Made by a program: the position numbers and the translations under genes. DNA of 62,587 bases from Desulfofundulus thermosubterraneus DSM 16057 (GTDB lineage Bacteria > Bacillota > Desulfotomaculia > Desulfotomaculales > Desulfovirgulaceae): contig NZ_FQZM01000008.1 of the NCBI RefSeq assembly GCF_900142025.1, positions 35,290 through 97,876 on the forward strand, read 5' to 3'. This document shows, piece by piece, positions 43,063 through 53,401 of this stretch; the first letter of the stretch is position 1; the number at the start of each line of letters is the position of its first letter. The notes beneath the pieces were generated by a model. That model did no database searches and was not told the origin of the DNA. It saw nothing but the letters and a program-made list of their open reading frames with translations.

Positions 43063-43646
43063 GTTCCGCCGGCTTGCTGCGGGATTTTTACCTGGCGGGC
43101 GGCACCGCACTGGCCCTGCATTTGGGGCACCGCCTTTCCGAAGACCTGGATTTTTTTTCACCTTTCCATGTGGATACCTTGTTGCTCAAGCAAAGGCTGC
43201 AGGAAGTGGGACAGTTTCTGCTGCTGGAGGAACGGTGGGGGACACTGCACGGTATATTCCGGGAAACCAAAATAAGCTTTTTGTACTACCGCTATCCGTT
43301 GCTCTTTCCTCCTGCCCTTTTCCTGGACTGCAAGGTGGCTTGTCCCCAGGATATTGCCCCGATGAAAATAGAAGCCATTGCCTCCAGGGGGAGCAAAAAG
43401 GATTTTTTTGACCTTTACTTTATTAACCGGGAAATTGCGGACTTGCGCGAGTGCCTGGAACTTTACCGGCGCAAGTTTGCCGGATCCAACTTCAACCTGT
43501 ATCATGTACTGAAAAGCCTCACCTATTTTGCCGATGCCGAAAAGGAGAGGGATCCCGTCCTGCTGCGCGACGTCGGCTGGGACCAGGTGAAGAAGCATTT
43601 TGAACGGGTGGTACCGCCGCTTTTACGTGAGGTTTGCATGGATTAG
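43011..43646 (+). CDS. AbiEii/AbiGii-family nucleotidyltransferase (toxin-like)
   Basis: This 211-residue protein carries the AbiEii signature GGTALALHLGHRLSEDLDFF (Asp pair for metal and nucleotide). ASRGSKKDFFDLYFI is the second conserved block with the catalytic lysine region. AbiEii proteins are nucleotidyltransferases of abortive-infection or toxin-antitoxin systems. ATG 43011 with GGAGG upstream overlaps the preceding small gene, so the two are coupled. The insertion after mfd marks a junction between the core segment and accessory genes. Confidence 0.82.
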   Translation: MFASALPQRGQKALELLSSAGLLRDFYLAGGTALALHLGHRLSEDLDFFSPFHVDTLLLKQRLQEVGQFLLLEERWGTLHGIFRETKISFLYYRYPLLFPPALFLDCKVACPQDIAPMKIEAIASRGSKKDFFDLYFINREIADLRECLELYRRKFAGSNFNLYHVLKSLTYFADAEKERDPVLLRDVGWDQVKKHFERVVPPLLREVCMD

Positions 43647-43719
43647 TATGGAGGCGGGCAGGGTTTTATTTTCCGGCGGCGAATATACTTAATAAAGGAT
43701 AAATTCAGAATTTTTTTAA

Positions 43720-43744
43720 TCCGGGACAGTGCTTTCGTCCCGGA
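43720..43744 (+). promoter_or_regulatory. Inverted repeat upstream of acetoacetyl-CoA synthetase
   Basis: TCCGGGAC and GTCCCGGA form a perfect 8-bp stem with a nine-base loop, no T tract follows. It covers an in-frame GTG (43729), which argues for the later start at 43765. Confidence 0.45.
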
Positions 43745-43764
43745 CAAAGGGGGTAACAGGAACG

Positions 43765-45720
<1,956 letters not shown>

Positions 45721-45741
45721 ATGCCAGCATACAAGCAAAAG

Positions 45742-45763
45742 CCCCGGAAGCTTGCTCCCGGGG
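45742..45763 (-). terminator. Hairpin between acetoacetate-CoA ligase and suyB
   Basis: CCCCGG and CCGGGG enclose a ten-base loop. The reverse strand continues CTTTTGCTT, so it mainly ends the suyAB transcript. Confidence 0.55.
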
Positions 45764-45801
45764 TCTAACTATATAATGGGGGAGTAAGGAGGGGATTTCA
45801 T

Positions 45802-46965
45802 TTAAGCGCTGCGGTAGAGCTTATTAATGACAAATTCCCTGTGGCCCAGCACCTCGGCGGAGGTCAGGCGGCCGTTGGCGGTGCGGATGATCATATCCAT
45901 CAACTTGTCGGCGGCCTGATCGAGGGTCAGTTCGCGGCGGAGTACACCGGATACGTCCACGTCAATGTGCTCGGACATAGTGGAGACGGTAATAGGATTG
46001 GCCGTCAGTTTAATGACCGGGACGATGGGGTTACCCACCACGTTGCCCTGGCCGGTGGGGAAGAGGTGAATCACGGCGCCGCCGGCCGCCCACAGGGTTA
46101 CGGCCTCCGCCGCTGCAGAAGAGGTATCCATAAACCAGAGCTTGCCGGTTCGCGGAGGAATGTATTCGGCAGATTCAAGGACGCCGTCCACCATGCAATT
46201 GCCGATCTTCTGGATGTTGCCCAGGGCTTTTTCTTCAATGGTGGTCAAACCACCGATGATGTTGCCCTGAGTCGGCTGGGAGCCGAGGAGGTCGGCTTCT
46301 TCCCGCATGATGAGGGCCTGGTAGTCATTGAAAAGGGCCATGAATTTGTCCCTTAGTTCCGGGGTTCTCATCCTGGCGGCAACAATATGCTCGCCTCCGG
46401 TTAGTTCGGTGGTTTCGCCGAAGCTGCAGGAGGCACCGGCCGCTGTCAGCCGCTCCACCACTTTACCTACGGTGGGATTGGCAGCCAGGCCGGAGGTGGT
46501 GTCCGACTCGCCGCACTTCACACTGACCACCAGGTCGGCGATTTCGCATTCTTCCCGCTGGAGTTCGCTGGCCCAGTGAACGAATTCCTTGGCTTTTCTG
46601 GAAGCCCGCTCGATGGTGTTGAAGTCGCCGTATCTTTCAATTCCGAACATGGCCACGGGCTTGCCGGTCTTGGCGATTCCCTCGGCCACCCGGGTGGTCC
46701 AGTGGGACGACTCTATGCCGATGACTACGCAGGCGGCTACATTGGGGTTGCTGCCGATGCCAATTAACTGGCGGAAGAAAAGCTCCAGGTCACGGCCGAA
46801 CTGAAGGCGGCCGAAATGGTGCGGGAGGGCGATGGTCCCTTTTACGTTGTTGGCCACTGCTTCAGCGCAGGCATTGGATATATCATCGAGGGGCAGAATC
46901 ACTACGTGGTTACGGACTCCCACTCTTCCGTTCTCCCTGCGGTATCCCATGAATTTTAGTGTCAT
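45802..46965 (-). CDS. suyB: (2R)-3-sulfolactate sulfo-lyase large subunit
   Basis: This 387-residue enzyme of the UxaA (altronate/galactarate dehydratase) family has [56 protein letters not shown] and [19 protein letters not shown]. The split gene and the [21 protein letters not shown] pattern fit SuyB, which with SuyA cleaves sulfolactate to pyruvate and sulfite, better than a one-chain altronate dehydratase. ATG 46965 has its SD (GAGGTGG) inside the end of suyA, so the two are coupled. The neighbourhood of SlcC-like and ComC-like genes supports this reading. Confidence 0.82.
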   Translation of the reverse strand: MTLKFMGYRRENGRVGVRNHVVILPLDDISNACAEAVANNVKGTIALPHHFGRLQFGRDLELFFRQLIGIGSNPNVAACVVIGIESSHWTTRVAEGIAKTGKPVAMFGIERYGDFNTIERASRKAKEFVHWASELQREECEIADLVVSVKCGESDTTSGLAANPTVGKVVERLTAAGASCSFGETTELTGGEHIVAARMRTPELRDKFMALFNDYQALIMREEADLLGSQPTQGNIIGGLTTIEEKALGNIQKIGNCMVDGVLESAEYIPPRTGKLWFMDTSSAAAEAVTLWAAGGAVIHLFPTGQGNVVGNPIVPVIKLTANPITVSTMSEHIDVDVSGVLRRELTLDQAADKLMDMIIRTANGRLTSAEVLGHREFVINKLYRSA

Positions 46966-46967
46966 CT

Positions 46968-47249
46968 TTACCACCTCGCAGTCTTTAGGTTGTGGATGTG
47001 CACGTGTTCCCCTTTTTTGACGGCCTGGGTAGTTTTGCCGATGGACTCGCCATATTTGATTACAGTGTCGCCGGCGGAAATATCGCACAGGGCTATTTTG
47101 TGGCCCAGGGGAATGTCGTTGATGGCCGTCACGGTGATTTCATTGTCAGTATCCATCACCCAGCCGGTAGCGGTTTCGCCGGCTTTAATATCGGCTACTG
47201 CCACTCCTACGGTGTCTTTTTCATGGTGCACAAAAAACTTTACCGCCAT
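46968..47249 (-). CDS. suyA: (2R)-3-sulfolactate sulfo-lyase small subunit (SAF domain)
   Basis: This 93-residue SAF-domain protein corresponds to the N-terminal part of UxaA-family enzymes: [54 protein letters not shown] and the terminal HVHIHNLKT. SuyA is a separate small subunit in sulfolactate degraders. ATG 47249 follows GGGGAGG. It is first in the suyAB transcript behind an operator-bearing promoter. Confidence 0.85.
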   Translation of the reverse strand: MAVKFFVHHEKDTVGVAVADIKAGETATGWVMDTDNEITVTAINDIPLGHKIALCDISAGDTVIKYGESIGKTTQAVKKGEHVHIHNLKTARW

Positions 47250-47355
47250 GGTTGTTGGCCTCCCCTCTCTTTGTGAAAGTTTACTTTCAATTGCTGGCCG
47301 GGCCCGGCCAAATGGTTAACACCCGGGTTAATTAGTTAATTGAGGTCTGTGGTAT

Positions 47356-47408
47356 GTGGTATGACCGCTGTTTGGATAGATTGTACTGCTATTCTCACCA
47401 GGTGTCAA
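47356..47408 (-). promoter_or_regulatory. suyAB promoter with GntR operator
   Basis: Reverse strand: TTGACA (47403-47408), 17 bases, TACAAT (47380-47385). The operator GTGGTATGACCGC (47356-47368) lies 11 bases downstream, where a bound repressor would block initiation. Confidence 0.75.
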
Positions 47409-47526
47409 CTACTTTTGCTCCCGCTTCATGCAAAAAATCGACGCAAAAAATTGATCTCAGTGGGCGAGTATATTTCAGAACACAGTTACCTGTTAAATCT
47501 TGATACTAACCCTTAGTGCATATAAC

Positions 47527-47587
47527 TTGCGGATGCCTCGGCTCTGTGTTAAACTAGTTCCGGCAAAATGGCATGAGGTAAGACCGC
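47527..47587 (+). promoter_or_regulatory. Promoter and operator of the SLC13-type permease gene
   Basis: TTGCGG, 17 bases, TAAACT (47550-47555), then operator GAGGTAAGACCGC at 47575-47587. The -35/-10 match is moderate; the operator is clear. The leader from 47588 to the gene start at 47807 shows no frame of note. Confidence 0.55.
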
Positions 47588-47806
47588 TCGGTTAATTAAG
47601 CAAGAGTTTAAAAAACTTTAAAGAGGGAAAACCGGCTTTTTGTCAAAATTAGGTCAGCAAGTAGGTTGAGCGATAGTCTGGCCTGCCCAGTTTGGATGGA
47701 GCTTGTTAAACAAGCCGGGCAAGGAACGGGTATAACCGCTCGTATGAAATACTTAATCCAGACAGCAATTTTGCCTTAGCGGGCTTTGTATTGGTAAGGG
47801 AGGGGT

Positions 47807-49210
47807 ATGACGTTGTCTTCAGAATTCCAGGTTATCTTTGCCACGGCGGTATTTCTCATTACCTATGCAGTGATCGTTTCCGAAAAAATACACCGTTCGG
47901 TGGCCGCTTTGGCCGGTGCGGCCCTGGTGGTTCTTTCCGGCATAATCCATCCCGAGGAAGCTACGGAGGCCATCGACTTCAACACCATCGGCCTTCTGGT
48001 GGGCATGATGGTGATTGTGGGTATCACCAGGCAGACGGGGGTTTTTGAGTACCTGGCCATCAAGGCCGCCCGGCAGGCCAAAGGGGAACCCCTGCGCATT
48101 ATGGCCGCCCTTTCCCTGGTCACGGCGGTACTGTCGTCCTTCTTAGATAACGTGACCACCGTTCTCCTCATTGTACCTGTGACCTTTGCCATTGCCAGCC
48201 AGTTGTGCATCAGTCCCGTACCTTTTTTGATTGCGGAAATTCTTGCCTCCAACATCGGCGGTACGGCCACCCTGATTGGGGACCCGCCCAACATCATGAT
48301 TGGGAGCAAAACCGGTTTGGGTTTTATGGACTTCATTATAAACCTTACTCCGGTAATCGTAGTAATTTATGTATTGACCATATTTGCTTTGCGCTTGATC
48401 TACCGCCGCCAGCTGGTGGCCCGGCCCGATTTGCAGGCGGCCATCATGAACCTGGACGAGCGGGATGAGATCAAAGATCCGGTGCTGCTCAAAAAGTGCC
48501 TTTTCGTATTATTCCTCACCATCGGCGGTTTTGTGCTGCACCAGTACGTCCATCTGGAATCCTCGGTGATTGCCCTGTCCGGGGCCAGCCTTTTATTGTT
48601 GCTCAGCCGGGAGGATCCCGAGCACGCCCTGCACGCCGTGGAATGGCCGGTAATCTTTTTCTTCGTGGGCCTCTTTGTGGTGGTGGGTGCGCTGGAAAAG
48701 GTGGGCGTCATCGAGGCCGTTGCCCGGTTTTCCCTGGATGTTACCGGAGGGCATCTGGTGCCGGCAGCCATGTTGATTCTGTGGCTTTCGGCCATTGCCT
48801 CGGCCTTCGTGGACAACATCCCCTTTGTGGCCACCATGATTCCCCTCATCCAGGACATGGGCCGCTTGGGACATCTGGGTGACCTGAACCTGCTCTGGTG
48901 GTCGCTTTCTTTAGGAGCCTGCCTGGGGGGCAACGGGACCATCATCGGCGCTTCGGCCAACGTGGTGGTCATCGGCATGGCCGAAAAACGGGGCCAGCCC
49001 ATTACCTTCATCGGCTTCTTTAAGATAGCCTTCCCCTTGATGATTATGTCCATTGTCGTATCCACGGTTTACCTGCTGGTCTGGCACCATTATCCCGGCA
49101 TTCCCTCCATGGTGGGAACCCTGGCGGTAGGACTAATCCTGGCCGCGCTTCTGGGGCTGCTGCAGCGGCAGGAAGCCCGCCGTTCCCGGGAAACCGCTTC
49201 CCATGACTGA
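47807..49210 (+). CDS. SLC13/ArsB/NhaD-type anion permease
   Basis: This 467-residue integral membrane protein has about eleven to twelve hydrophobic segments, with family motifs SSFLDNVTTVLLIVPVTFAI and, in the second half, ASAFVDNIPFVATMIPL, plus NIGGTATLIGDPPNIMI, all typical of the ArsB/NhaD/P-protein group of the ion transporter superfamily. It is flanked by suyAB and the GntR gene and carries its own operator, so it belongs to the regulon. It may export sulfite or move an organic sulfonate; sequence does not decide. ATG 47807 is very close to GGGAGGGG; TTG 47813 is an alternative start. Confidence 0.82.
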   Translation: MTLSSEFQVIFATAVFLITYAVIVSEKIHRSVAALAGAALVVLSGIIHPEEATEAIDFNTIGLLVGMMVIVGITRQTGVFEYLAIKAARQAKGEPLRIMAALSLVTAVLSSFLDNVTTVLLIVPVTFAIASQLCISPVPFLIAEILASNIGGTATLIGDPPNIMIGSKTGLGFMDFIINLTPVIVVIYVLTIFALRLIYRRQLVARPDLQAAIMNLDERDEIKDPVLLKKCLFVLFLTIGGFVLHQYVHLESSVIALSGASLLLLLSREDPEHALHAVEWPVIFFFVGLFVVVGALEKVGVIEAVARFSLDVTGGHLVPAAMLILWLSAIASAFVDNIPFVATMIPLIQDMGRLGHLGDLNLLWWSLSLGACLGGNGTIIGASANVVVIGMAEKRGQPITFIGFFKIAFPLMIMSIVVSTVYLLVWHHYPGIPSMVGTLAVGLILAALLGLLQRQEARRSRETASHD

Positions 49211-49233
49211 TTTACCTGGTTTGATTTGTCCTC

Positions 49234-49295
49234 TTGATTTTGAGTTGAGGGGATGGTAAGATCCCCTCAAAAGGTGTGGCATGAGGTATGACCAC
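49234..49295 (+). promoter_or_regulatory. gntR promoter with operator and overlapping hairpin
   Basis: TTGATT, 17 bases, TAAGAT (49257-49262), then operator GAGGTATGACCAC at 49283-49295. A perfect inverted repeat TTGAGGGGAT/ATCCCCTCAA (49245-49270) overlaps the promoter and may also end the permease transcript. Confidence 0.6.
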
Positions 49296-49359
49296 TTTTT
49301 GATATAGCAATCCTTGCAATCACTTTTCTGCAATTTTTGGACAAAGGGATGGTGCTCAG

Positions 49360-50055
49360 GTGTTTGTACCGGTGGTTTCGGAGAACATCAACCGTTCCCA
49401 GCGCATTGTGGCTCAAATTCGCTCCCTGATTGCTGAAGGAAAGTTAAAGCCCGGTGACCGCCTGCCCCCGGAAAGGGAATTGGCCCAGTTAATGAATGTC
49501 AGCCGCACCTCGGTGCGGGAGGCCATCCAGACCTTGGCCACCATGGGGATGGTGACCATTAAGAAGGGTCAAGGGATTTTTATTGCCCAAAACGACGTCA
49601 GTTCGTTGATGAACACCCTGGGCGAGTTTCTGGTGGTTAAAAAGGACGAAGTCAAGGAACTGCTGGAGGTACGCAAGGTCCTGGAGACCCAGGCCATCGG
49701 CCTGGCGGTGGAAAGGGCCACCGATGAGGAAATCCACGCCTTGCGGGGCATAGTGGAGGATGCCCTGGTCCAGGTTTCAGGGGACGACATCGATCCCGCC
49801 TACGCCCGGGAGCATGACGCCCGTTTCCACGGGGCCATCTTTAACGCCACGCGCAACCACATTTTAATTGCCATTGTGAGCAGCCTGTACCATGTCTACG
49901 ACCGCATGCGCAGCCGCACCACGGCCATTCCGGGTCGTGCTGCCCAGTCCATCAGGGATCACCTGCGCATTGTGGAGGCTATGGCCCGCCGGGACAAAGA
50001 GGCGGCCGTAAAAGCCATGCTGGAGCACATCGAGAGTGTGGACCGGGCCCTTTAA
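49360..50055 (+). CDS. GntR family regulator (FadR/FCD), likely repressor of the sulfolactate regulon
   Basis: This 231-residue regulator has a winged helix at residues 10-75 (QIRSLIAEGKLKPGDRLPPE; LMNVSRTSVREAIQTLATMG) and an FCD ligand-binding domain (LEVRKVLETQAIGLAVERAT; HDARFHGAIFNATRNHILI) with the metal-binding Asp/His pattern. GTG 49360 follows GGATGG. Its own promoter, and those of suyAB, the permease and slcC, carry the same palindrome of the FadR-family kind (GGTATGACC). The simplest model is autoregulation and repression relieved by a pathway carboxylate. Confidence 0.88.
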   Translation: MFVPVVSENINRSQRIVAQIRSLIAEGKLKPGDRLPPERELAQLMNVSRTSVREAIQTLATMGMVTIKKGQGIFIAQNDVSSLMNTLGEFLVVKKDEVKELLEVRKVLETQAIGLAVERATDEEIHALRGIVEDALVQVSGDDIDPAYAREHDARFHGAIFNATRNHILIAIVSSLYHVYDRMRSRTTAIPGRAAQSIRDHLRIVEAMARRDKEAAVKAMLEHIESVDRAL

Positions 50056-50074
50056 TCAATGCAAAATTAGGCCA

Positions 50075-50134
50075 TTGACACGGCAAACGGGGTGCAGTTA
50101 CAATACAAGTAATCAACTAGCGTGGTATGACCTC
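50075..50134 (+). promoter_or_regulatory. slcC promoter with GntR operator
   Basis: TTGACA (50075-50080), 18 bases, TACAAT (50099-50104), then operator GTGGTATGACCTC at 50122-50134, about 17 bases downstream of the -10. It probably drives slcC through tctB. Confidence 0.72.
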
Positions 50135-50210
50135 AGAGGTAGGAGGAATTATTTTACCCGCAATAATAAGATTTTCTAATATTTATAATCAGAACCGGGA
50201 GTGACCAGGC

Positions 50211-51149
50211 GTGAAAATAGTTGTGAGCGAGCTCATCTGGGAAGAGGGGTTGCAAATCCTTTCCGAACTGGGAAACGTGGTTTATGACGCCAACCTGTGG
50301 AAACAGGACCTGGCCCGGGAACTGGTGGATGCCGATGCCCTGGTGGTGCGCAACCAGACCCGGGTAACCAGGGAATTAATTCAGGCAGCGCCCCGCTTGA
50401 AGGTTATCGGGCGGTTGGGCGTGGGTTTGGATAACATCGACCTGGCGGCGGCCAGGGAGGCCGGCATTCCGGTAGTCTATGCCCGGAACGCCAACGCCAT
50501 CTCGGTGGCCGAGTATGTTTTCGCGGCCATGCTTACCTTTGCCCGGCGGCTGGAGGAGGCTACCGCCCACGTGAAGGGGGGCGGCTGGAACCGCCGCCTT
50601 TACACCAGGATGGAGTTGTACGGTAAAACCCTGGGTCTCATCGGGACCGGTGAAATCGGCACCCGCCTGGCCTACCGGGCACAGGCTTTTGGCATGAAAA
50701 TACTGGGCTACGATCCTTTTGTCCCTCCTTATGAAGTGGCCTGCACCGAATTTGGCGTGCAGTTGACCGATTTAAAAACCGTCCTTTCCCAGGCTGATTT
50801 TGTCAGCCTGCACGTGCCGTTAAATAATGCCACCCGCAACTTAATCAACAGGGAAACCCTTTCCCTGATGAAGCCTTCGGCCTACCTGATCAACACCGCC
50901 CGGGGCGGGGTGGTGAATGAGGAGGACCTGTACAACGTCCTCCGGGAGGGTAAGATCGGCGGTGCGGCGCTGGATGTACTTGCCCAGGAACCGCCCCAGG
51001 ATTCCCCCCTGTTTAAACTGGACAATGTGATTTTAACCCCCCACATAGCCGGCTTAACCGAGGAAGCACAAGTAAAAACATCGGTTCTCGTGGCTCAGGA
51101 AGTAGTCAAGATCCTGCGGGGAGAGCCGTCAAGCTGCGTGGTTAGATAA
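50211..51149 (+). CDS. slcC: D-2-hydroxyacid dehydrogenase, probable (S)-sulfolactate dehydrogenase
   Basis: This 312-residue SerA-like D-2-hydroxyacid dehydrogenase has the NAD site GLIGTGEIGTRLAYRAQAFG, substrate arginine region TARGGVVNEEDLY, and catalytic His in LTPHIAGLTEEA. It lacks the C-terminal ACT domain of serine-pathway enzymes. In sulfolactate-degrading bacteria SlcC oxidises (S)-sulfolactate to sulfopyruvate; here the gene is followed 13 bp later by a ComC-like gene and lies by suyAB, matching that set. GTG 50211 with GGGAGTG upstream. Substrate specificity is inferred from context. Confidence 0.8.
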   Translation: MKIVVSELIWEEGLQILSELGNVVYDANLWKQDLARELVDADALVVRNQTRVTRELIQAAPRLKVIGRLGVGLDNIDLAAAREAGIPVVYARNANAISVAEYVFAAMLTFARRLEEATAHVKGGGWNRRLYTRMELYGKTLGLIGTGEIGTRLAYRAQAFGMKILGYDPFVPPYEVACTEFGVQLTDLKTVLSQADFVSLHVPLNNATRNLINRETLSLMKPSAYLINTARGGVVNEEDLYNVLREGKIGGAALDVLAQEPPQDSPLFKLDNVILTPHIAGLTEEAQVKTSVLVAQEVVKILRGEPSSCVVR

Positions 51150-51162
51150 GGGGGCGACTATA

Positions 51163-52206
51163 GTGGCAGATAAATTTTCCGTGGAAATCTTGACTAAATT
51201 TTGCCGGAAACTCCTGGTAGCTGCCGGTGTGCCCGAAGGGGATGCGGATGTAGTTACCGATGTATTAATCGATACCAGCCTGGAAGGCATTGATACCCAC
51301 GGCATCAGCCGCCTGCCCATTTACCTGTCCCGGGTTAGAAACGGGCGGATCAATGCCCGGCCGCGGATTACCGTGGAAAGGTCGGGAGCCGTGGCCGTCG
51401 TAGACGGGGACAACGGCCTGGGACAGCTGGTGGCCGTACGTTCCATGGAAGTGGCCATTGGTTTGGCGGCGGAATACGGCGTAGGGTTTGTGGCCACCAA
51501 ACACAGCAACCATTTCGGTGCCGCCTCCTATTACTGCAAGATGGCCGCCCGGCGGCAAATGGTAGGCATGGCTTTTACCAACACCCCTCCCGGAATTCCT
51601 CCCTGGGGTGGCAGGCGGCCTTATTTCGGTACCAACCCCATTGCTTTTGCCTTTCCTACGGACAAGCACCCGGTGGTAGTGGACATGTCCTCTTCCACCG
51701 TGGCCCGAGGGAATATCATTCTGGCGGCCAAGGAAGGGCGGGAGATTCCCCCTGGCTGGGCCATCGATGCCGACGGGCGGCCCACCACTGACCCCAAGAA
51801 GGCGCTGGAAGGAGCCGTGCTGCCGATAGGTGGCGCCAAAGGGTACGCCCTGGCCCTGGCCGTGGAAGTGATGTCGGGAATAATCTCCGGCTCTGCTTAC
51901 GGACCCGGGGTGGGCTGGATTTATGACGACAGCCTGGAGCCCGTAAACATCGGACACAGTTTTATCGCCATCGATGTGTCCCGCCTGATGCCGGTGGAAA
52001 CCTTCCATGAGCGGATGGCTGATATGATCCGCAGTATTAAGGCCGTGCCCCTGGCCGAAGGGTTTGAACGCATTTTGATCCCCGGCGAAAGGCGGCAGAT
52101 GAAAGCCGAAGAAAGGTTAACTGGCGGTATCCCGGTAAGCGAGAACCTGCTCAAGGAGTTTAACGATTTGGCTCGCGAACTGGGTGTACAGCCCCTGGAA
52201 GCATGA
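51163..52206 (+). CDS. comC: Malate/L-lactate dehydrogenase family, probable (R)-sulfolactate dehydrogenase
   Basis: This 347-residue member of the LDH2/MDH2 family (not the classical Rossmann lactate dehydrogenase) has LEGIDTHGISRLPIYLSRV, TKHSNHFGAASYYCKMA, FTNTPPGIPPWGG and TNPIAFAFPT. ComC enzymes of this family interconvert sulfopyruvate and (R)-sulfolactate with NAD(P)H, both in coenzyme M synthesis and in sulfolactate catabolism. With SlcC it would racemise sulfolactate so that SuyAB can use both isomers. GTG 51163 follows AAGGGGG. It is cotranscribed with slcC. Confidence 0.82.
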   Translation: MADKFSVEILTKFCRKLLVAAGVPEGDADVVTDVLIDTSLEGIDTHGISRLPIYLSRVRNGRINARPRITVERSGAVAVVDGDNGLGQLVAVRSMEVAIGLAAEYGVGFVATKHSNHFGAASYYCKMAARRQMVGMAFTNTPPGIPPWGGRRPYFGTNPIAFAFPTDKHPVVVDMSSSTVARGNIILAAKEGREIPPGWAIDADGRPTTDPKKALEGAVLPIGGAKGYALALAVEVMSGIISGSAYGPGVGWIYDDSLEPVNIGHSFIAIDVSRLMPVETFHERMADMIRSIKAVPLAEGFERILIPGERRQMKAEERLTGGIPVSENLLKEFNDLARELGVQPLEA

Positions 52207-52341
52207 ATCCAGGGGCCGTACAAGAACAGGTTTATTAAAATAGGGGGTGGGACCCGGGGCGGAGGAAGGGCTTTTTGGAGAGGTAAAAGGATGATTTTCC
52301 CCATGTTCTGCCAAACACATGCAAACAAGGAGGGCTATGTG

Positions 52342-53337
52342 GTGAAAGGAAACCGAAAATTTGTTGCCTTGTTGCTGGTGGGCATTATGGCTGCCCTGGT
52401 ACTGCTGTCTGCCGGTTGCGGGCAAAAGCAGGCCGGTTCCTCCGGTGAACAGAATTACCCCACCAAACCGGTTAACATGATTATCGCCTTCACCGCTGGC
52501 GGTTCCAGCGACGTGCAGGCCCGGATCATGCAGAAGTACTGGGACAAGCTTGTGAAACAGCCCTGGGTCTTCCAGTACAAGACCGGTGCCGGTGGAGCCA
52601 TCGGATTTGCAGAAATAGCCAAGTCCGCTCCTGACGGCTACACTATCGGTGGCGTGAACGTGCCTCACATCGTGCTGCAGCCCCTGGGTCAGGGTGCTCA
52701 GTATACCATCGATGATTTTGAGTACATTTGCCAGGTGGTTAACGACCCGCAGGTGCTGGCGGTGCGCAAGGACAGCAAGTTCAAGTCTGTCAAAGAAGTC
52801 CTGGATTTCGCCAAAAAGAACCCCGAAAAGCTGAAGGTTGGTATTGTGGGCACCTTCACCGGTCACCACCTGATGCTGCTGGACCTGCAGGATAAGACGG
52901 GCATCAAGGTAACCCAGGTGGTTTATAAGGGAGCAGCCGACCAGAACGCAGCTCTCCTGGGCGGCGAGATTGACGTGATGATCGGCAACGTAAACGATGT
53001 CATGCGCAGTCTGGAGCAAATGCGCGTCCTGGCTGTAGCCAGCGAGGAGCGTTCCAAGTTCTTACCCGACGTACCCACCTTTAAGGAAGAAGGCCTTGAT
53101 ATAGTATCCGATATCCGCCGCGGTTTTGTGGCTCCAAAGGGGACAGATCCCAAGGTGGTACAGTTCCTGCGGGACACCTTCAAGAAGATAGCCGAGGACC
53201 CGGAATATTTGAAAGATATGGAAAAAGCCGGCCAGCCGGCGGAGTACATGTCCGGGGAAGACTTTGAAAAATACGTTCGTGAGCAGAACGAAAAGTCCAA
53301 AGAACTTCTGACCAAGTTTGGTTTGTTGAAGGCGTAG
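52342..53337 (+). CDS. tctC: TctC-family substrate-binding lipoprotein
   Basis: This 331-residue extracytoplasmic solute receptor of a tripartite tricarboxylate transporter has a signal peptide ending in lipobox LLSAGC. It shows YPTKPVNMIIAFTAGGSSDV, the family's ligand loop, and TGAGGAIGFAEIAKSAPDGY. GTG 52342 is preferred, with AAGGAGGG seven bases upstream; the frame from 52291 lacks an SD. Near suyAB it presumably binds sulfolactate, as the Slc transporters of this class do. A terminator-like hairpin after it would make it more abundant than TctAB. Confidence 0.88.
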   Translation: MKGNRKFVALLLVGIMAALVLLSAGCGQKQAGSSGEQNYPTKPVNMIIAFTAGGSSDVQARIMQKYWDKLVKQPWVFQYKTGAGGAIGFAEIAKSAPDGYTIGGVNVPHIVLQPLGQGAQYTIDDFEYICQVVNDPQVLAVRKDSKFKSVKEVLDFAKKNPEKLKVGIVGTFTGHHLMLLDLQDKTGIKVTQVVYKGAADQNAALLGGEIDVMIGNVNDVMRSLEQMRVLAVASEERSKFLPDVPTFKEEGLDIVSDIRRGFVAPKGTDPKVVQFLRDTFKKIAEDPEYLKDMEKAGQPAEYMSGEDFEKYVREQNEKSKELLTKFGLLKA

Positions 53338-53352
53338 GTTCATAAGTGGACG

Positions 53353-53380
53353 AAAGGGGGCAGGAAGCCTGCCCCCTTTT
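53353..53380 (+). terminator. Attenuating hairpin between tctC and tctA
   Basis: GGGGGCAGG, loop AAG, CCTGCCCCC, then TTTT. It lies inside the operon and probably reduces expression of tctAB relative to tctC. Confidence 0.75.
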
Positions 53381-53401
53381 GTCAAGGGAAGGAGGATTTG
53401 C

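Noticed and set aside
45802-47249. Altronate dehydratase split into two genes
   Set aside because: No uronate genes are near; the split subunits and the SlcC, ComC and Tct neighbours fit sulfolactate sulfo-lyase better.
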